Shown: one piece after another, positions 61,317-64,000 of the stretch
How the letters are laid out: the number at the start of each line of letters is the position of its first letter
Numbering within the stretch: the stretch's first letter is position 1
Source of the DNA: Fulvitalea axinellae
GTDB taxonomy: Bacteria; Bacteroidota; Bacteroidia; Cytophagales; Cyclobacteriaceae
DNA: 64,000 nt
Assembly: GCF_036492835.1 (NCBI RefSeq)
Contig: NZ_AP025314.1
Span: 4,444,010 to 4,508,009, forward strand
Reading direction: 5' to 3'
Position numbers and translations under genes: made by a program
Notes under the pieces: generated by a model
The model's database searches: none
Seen by the model: only the letters and a program-made list of their open reading frames with translations
Told to the model about the DNA's origin: nothing

Positions 61317-61898
61317 CTAGAAAACCACTGTTTTATTTGTGAACTCCAAAGCTTCTCCGTAATGGGGCGAAGCGTACTCGGAAACAATGGCTCCCTGAGG
61401 GCCCGCAACCATGAAATGTCTGGCTTCGAGTCGGTTCAAAGAAGAAATCTCGCCCTCTTTCAACGTTTTGCAATTGTGTACCGTAATTCCATCGGCGGCA
61501 AACTGGCTGGCGGCCGGCTTGATTGGCAACTCATTCTCAGGAGTAGGATCGCCTTCGCCGAACAAGTATACCTCGCCGTGACGTACGTGCCAAGTTTCCA
61601 TCTTGGCGGCGCCGGCTTCCACTTGGTTGTGGCAGTGCTCCACGATCATCTGTCCCGGAAGCAAGAAAATCTCGTGGGCGAAGTATTTCTGCTCCACATT
61701 ATTGATCCAGAAAATTCCGCCCATTCCAGCGTTCAGGAAATCGTTTTGGCTGAAATCGCTCACCCAAAACTCGTCTGTTTTCAACAGAGGCGAAATAGGG
61801 TAACCGAAGCGTTCCATCATTTTGAAATAAGCGTCTTTCGCCTTTTGCGAATTGAAAACGCCGTTATCGTAAAAATGCTCTTTCGAATAAGTTTCCAT
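61317..61898 (-). CDS. Cupin, sugar-isomerase-like (D-lyxose isomerase type)
   Basis: 193-residue cupin. Motif 1 is EHCHNQVEAGAAKMETWHVRHGEVYL, offering two histidines, the glutamate of KMETW and a later histidine as metal ligands. Motif 2 is ARHFMVAGPQGAIVSEYASPHYGEALEF, whose VSEYASPHYGE part is typical of lyxose-isomerase and mannose-6-phosphate-isomerase-like cupins. The N-terminus (SKEHFYDNGVFNSQKAKDAYFKMMERFGYPI) is specific to this subgroup. It probably interconverts an aldose and a ketose that DhaK/DhaL then phosphorylates. The actual sugar is unknown. Confidence 0.75.
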   Translation of the reverse strand: METYSKEHFYDNGVFNSQKAKDAYFKMMERFGYPISPLLKTDEFWVSDFSQNDFLNAGMGGIFWINNVEQKYFAHEIFLLPGQMIVEHCHNQVEAGAAKMETWHVRHGEVYLFGEGDPTPENELPIKPAASQFAADGITVHNCKTLKEGEISSLNRLEARHFMVAGPQGAIVSEYASPHYGEALEFTNKTVVF

Positions 61899-61949
61899 GT
61901 CCGATATTCCTGACTGATATTAAAATTCGATTATATAAAAACTTGATAT

Positions 61950-63092
61950 TCAGCGAGCGAACGTATACCCTTCTATTTCCACAAGCAGATTATCTCTGCA
62001 CACGTCCGCTATCACATAAAGCGCTTGGGCTTCTGAATAAGTTTCTTCACACACTTGCCTGATGGCGTCAAAGTCATCGTGCCGCTTGACGTAAACCCTG
62101 ATATAATCAGGCCTTAGGTCGTCTGTGGCCGGCAATTCCCTAGGACGCAAATTATCGCCTGATATAAGGGTATCGATATTTTTGGCCGTTACCCTAGTCT
62201 GTTCGGCGGCATCGTCTATGGCTATGGTCAACTCGCCTTTAATAGAGGCCGTTCCCGAAATAAAAAGGTCGCCGGCAACGCCGTTACCCTGATATTTCGC
62301 CCGCTCGAATTGCGGGGCGGTCTTCTCTGACCCGTGGGAAAGATTATTCCCGACCAGCACCTTTTGACCGTAACGGTGAGCATCTATTTGGTCCGGGTTA
62401 TCAATCGGAACAATCCTTACGTCTCCGCTTACCGCAACCAAGTCGATAATCACCCCTCCGGCCGACATTCCGATGCCTGTGGCCGCCGGAAAACCGGCTT
62501 TCCACTCCGTGGCTCCATAGAACTCGTTCCGGACTTCGTTATAAAGTTGATAATGCTGGATGTCTTCCTGCATATCGGTGATCCGCTCTATATAGTTCCA
62601 TTGCCTTACGACATCGGAAAAATCGAGGCCTTCCGCATTGAGAACCGCCGTCGCCTGAACGAAGGCCTTACGGCTAAGCTCAAGCATAGGTTTGGAAAGA
62701 TCCGCTTCGGCCATGCCTGAAGCGTGAAGCTCTTTCCTTCCGCCACAATCCAAAACCACGTACGGCACGCCGTCCGCTTTTTTGTACTGGGCTTTGGCGT
62801 CACTCTCTTCCACATACGCCAATTCGAGGGCCACCTCAACCCCCAACGGAGGCTGAGCAATAACACCTATCGCCGGCATTTTATCTCCGAAGAATTCCGT
62901 AAGCCTTTCCATCACCATTTTCTTGGCTATGGCGTAGCTTTCGTTTTCAACGGCATTGACGAAAACGGAAACCCTTACGGCCGTCTTCCCATTCAGTTTC
63001 TCTCCAAGCACGGACACGCATTCCTCCAGCTGTCCCCTCATGTCTCCGGCATTGGCCGGGACTATCGCCTCTTGTCTTTTTCTTACCACCAT
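61950..63092 (-). CDS. Rid/chorismatase-like (YjgF superfamily) protein
   Basis: 380 aa, three times the size of a single RidA. The C-terminal part (about 235-380) ends in a complete RidA-like domain: GTASIKGELTIAIDDAAEQTRVTAKNID, then RPDYIRVYVKRHDDFDAIRQVCEE and RDNLLVEIEG, with the arginine of RPDYIR conserved. The middle (95-225) resembles the FkbO/Hyg5 chorismatase family: VPYVVLDCGGRKELHASGM and VRQWNYIERITDMQEDIQHYQLYNEVRNEFY. The N-terminal 95 residues form another Rid-like half. It may act on an enol or imine metabolite. It follows the cytochrome gene by 30 bp. Confidence 0.7.
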   Translation of the reverse strand: MVVRKRQEAIVPANAGDMRGQLEECVSVLGEKLNGKTAVRVSVFVNAVENESYAIAKKMVMERLTEFFGDKMPAIGVIAQPPLGVEVALELAYVEESDAKAQYKKADGVPYVVLDCGGRKELHASGMAEADLSKPMLELSRKAFVQATAVLNAEGLDFSDVVRQWNYIERITDMQEDIQHYQLYNEVRNEFYGATEWKAGFPAATGIGMSAGGVIIDLVAVSGDVRIVPIDNPDQIDAHRYGQKVLVGNNLSHGSEKTAPQFERAKYQGNGVAGDLFISGTASIKGELTIAIDDAAEQTRVTAKNIDTLISGDNLRPRELPATDDLRPDYIRVYVKRHDDFDAIRQVCEETYSEAQALYVIADVCRDNLLVEIEGYTFAR

Positions 63093-63122
63093 TCTTCTCA
63101 GTCCTCCTCTAAAATCATCGGT

Positions 63123-64000
63123 TTACAAAGACAAGACATACTCGGCCAAGTCTTCCATCTCTTTCTTGGAAATCTTCCTAAGGATTCCGTGACGCTCTAC
63201 TTTGATCACGTCTTCCATAGTTCTTGCCCTTCCGTCATGCAGATACGGAGCGGTACGCCACACTTCGATAAGTGTCGGAGTATCCAGCATAGTGGCCGTA
63301 TCCGGCAATACTTTGTGGAGTCTTTTGTCCGTAAAATAAGTTCCGTTATGGCAAGCCGAGCATTTGGCTTTTTCGAATGCTTTTTTTCCGCGCTGCGCTT
63401 TGGCGCTCAACTGACCGTCTACCAAATACGGGCTAGGGGTAGGTTTGAGCGATTTGAGATACGCGTCCACCGTAGAGGCTTTCTCGTCCGGCATCTGCGT
63501 AAACTGGATGTGTCGGAAACCGGCCCTAACGGCCACTTCGGCAGAAGCCCTGATTCCCGTAATCATTGCGGGTGGCGTTTCGTGCGACAACAGCAGGCTT
63601 TTGCAGTTCTTCGGAGAACCGATACCGTCATTGAGCAAATCCCAGTTCAAGCCATCAATACGAGCATCGTTGGGGTGACATCCGTTGCACGATTGCCATC
63701 CTTGGAAGCAATATTGAGCGTCGTTAAAGAGCCTTTCCCCTTGTCTCGCCTTCGATTCACGGAGATTGGGGTTCATTGCCAGCGTCTGGTTTTCGTATTC
63801 GTTATTAATGTCAAAGAAATTCAGAGTGTCGGAGAAATAAGTGGACACTATCAACTCATTGCCATTGACAACAAGCTGACGCGGACCATTACCTGTCACT
63901 TTGATTCTTTGCCTGATTCCGTTAAGGAAAGTCAAGTCGTAAGCCAACGAAGGCTTGTCGTTGTGCTTGAGCAGACGCTCGATCATCGGAGCTTCCTCGA
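63123..64000 (-). CDS. Di-heme cytochrome c peroxidase-like protein, 5' end cut by window
   Basis: The frame stays open to the window end, so the N-terminus lies outside. The visible 292 residues begin with a blade of a beta-propeller (ELIVSTYFSDTLNFFDIN), then a MauG/cytochrome-c-peroxidase region with two heme sites, CNGCH near 100 and CSACH near 210. MPDEKASTVDAYLKSLKPTPSPYL lies between the two heme sites, and WRTAPYLHDGRARTMEDVI is the family closing motif. It is periplasmic by family, a peroxidase or an oxidase of cofactors. Propeller-plus-diheme proteins of this kind are common in environmental Bacteroidota. First gene seen of the leftward cluster. Confidence 0.88.
   Translation of the reverse strand, partial: EEAPMIERLLKHNDKPSLAYDLTFLNGIRQRIKVTGNGPRQLVVNGNELIVSTYFSDTLNFFDINNEYENQTLAMNPNLRESKARQGERLFNDAQYCFQGWQSCNGCHPNDARIDGLNWDLLNDGIGSPKNCKSLLLSHETPPAMITGIRASAEVAVRAGFRHIQFTQMPDEKASTVDAYLKSLKPTPSPYLVDGQLSAKAQRGKKAFEKAKCSACHNGTYFTDKRLHKVLPDTATMLDTPTLIEVWRTAPYLHDGRARTMEDVIKVERHGILRKISKKEMEDLAEYVLSL

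Overview
The window looks like chromosome from a Bacteroidota bacterium, most likely order Cytophagales and probably marine. The evidence is: promoters of the Bacteroidota type (TTTG, 19-20 bp, TAnnTTTG); a GLPGLI-family protein beside a TonB-dependent outer-membrane receptor; LytS/LytTR and RprX/RprY-like two-component pairs; a DUF4349 lipoprotein; a 6-bladed beta-propeller lipoprotein; and glycan-degrading enzymes (GH2, sulfatase, alpha-galactosidase). The genus cannot be fixed from the sequence alone.

Layout. 0-6.6 kb: a LytS-type kinase (cut by the window start) with its LytTR regulator, a large secreted GH2 enzyme and an SDR. 6.7-8.1 kb: an array of fourteen tRNA genes, (Lys-UUU, Val-UAC) x 7, read leftward from one strong promoter to one terminator. 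8.1-26.5 kb: mostly housekeeping and surface genes (TPR/SH3 protein, pdhB, OmpA-like lipoprotein, glycosyltransferase, PepSY membrane protein, gcvP, sulfatase, hydrolase, methyltransferase and three lipoproteins).

26.6-35.4 kb is an accessory stretch. It holds an effector-like disordered protein, a BtrH-like papain-fold protein, two paralogous proteins with an IS30-type helix-turn-helix but no transposase domain, an intact 1,196-bp IS701-like element with inverted repeats and a 5-bp target duplication, an FCP1-like HAD phosphatase, a DUF1493 protein and an SDS22-like leucine-rich-repeat protein. A second, 1059-residue effector-like protein at 50.5-53.6 kb starts with the same MFT plus basic, disordered N-terminus.

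35.7-57.7 kb: an esterase with TPRs; a GLPGLI/TonB-receptor operon divergent from a kinase/regulator operon, the two separated by four GTTA boxes phased at exactly 10 bp and flanked by opposing promoters; a probable stand-alone small RNA; a GH36-like alpha-galactosidase; an MtfA-type peptidase with a SEC-C tail; an ABC-2 permease; ComF; an AhpD-like protein; exonuclease III; a glycosyltransferase; a kinase-fold protein; riboflavin synthase; and a DUF4349 protein.

57.8-64 kb, all leftward: a di-heme cytochrome (cut by the window end), a Rid/chorismatase-like protein, a sugar-isomerase-type cupin, a VOC protein, DhaK, DhaL and an LsrF-like class I aldolase. This reads as an isomerase-kinase-aldolase route for an unidentified sugar or sugar-like substrate.
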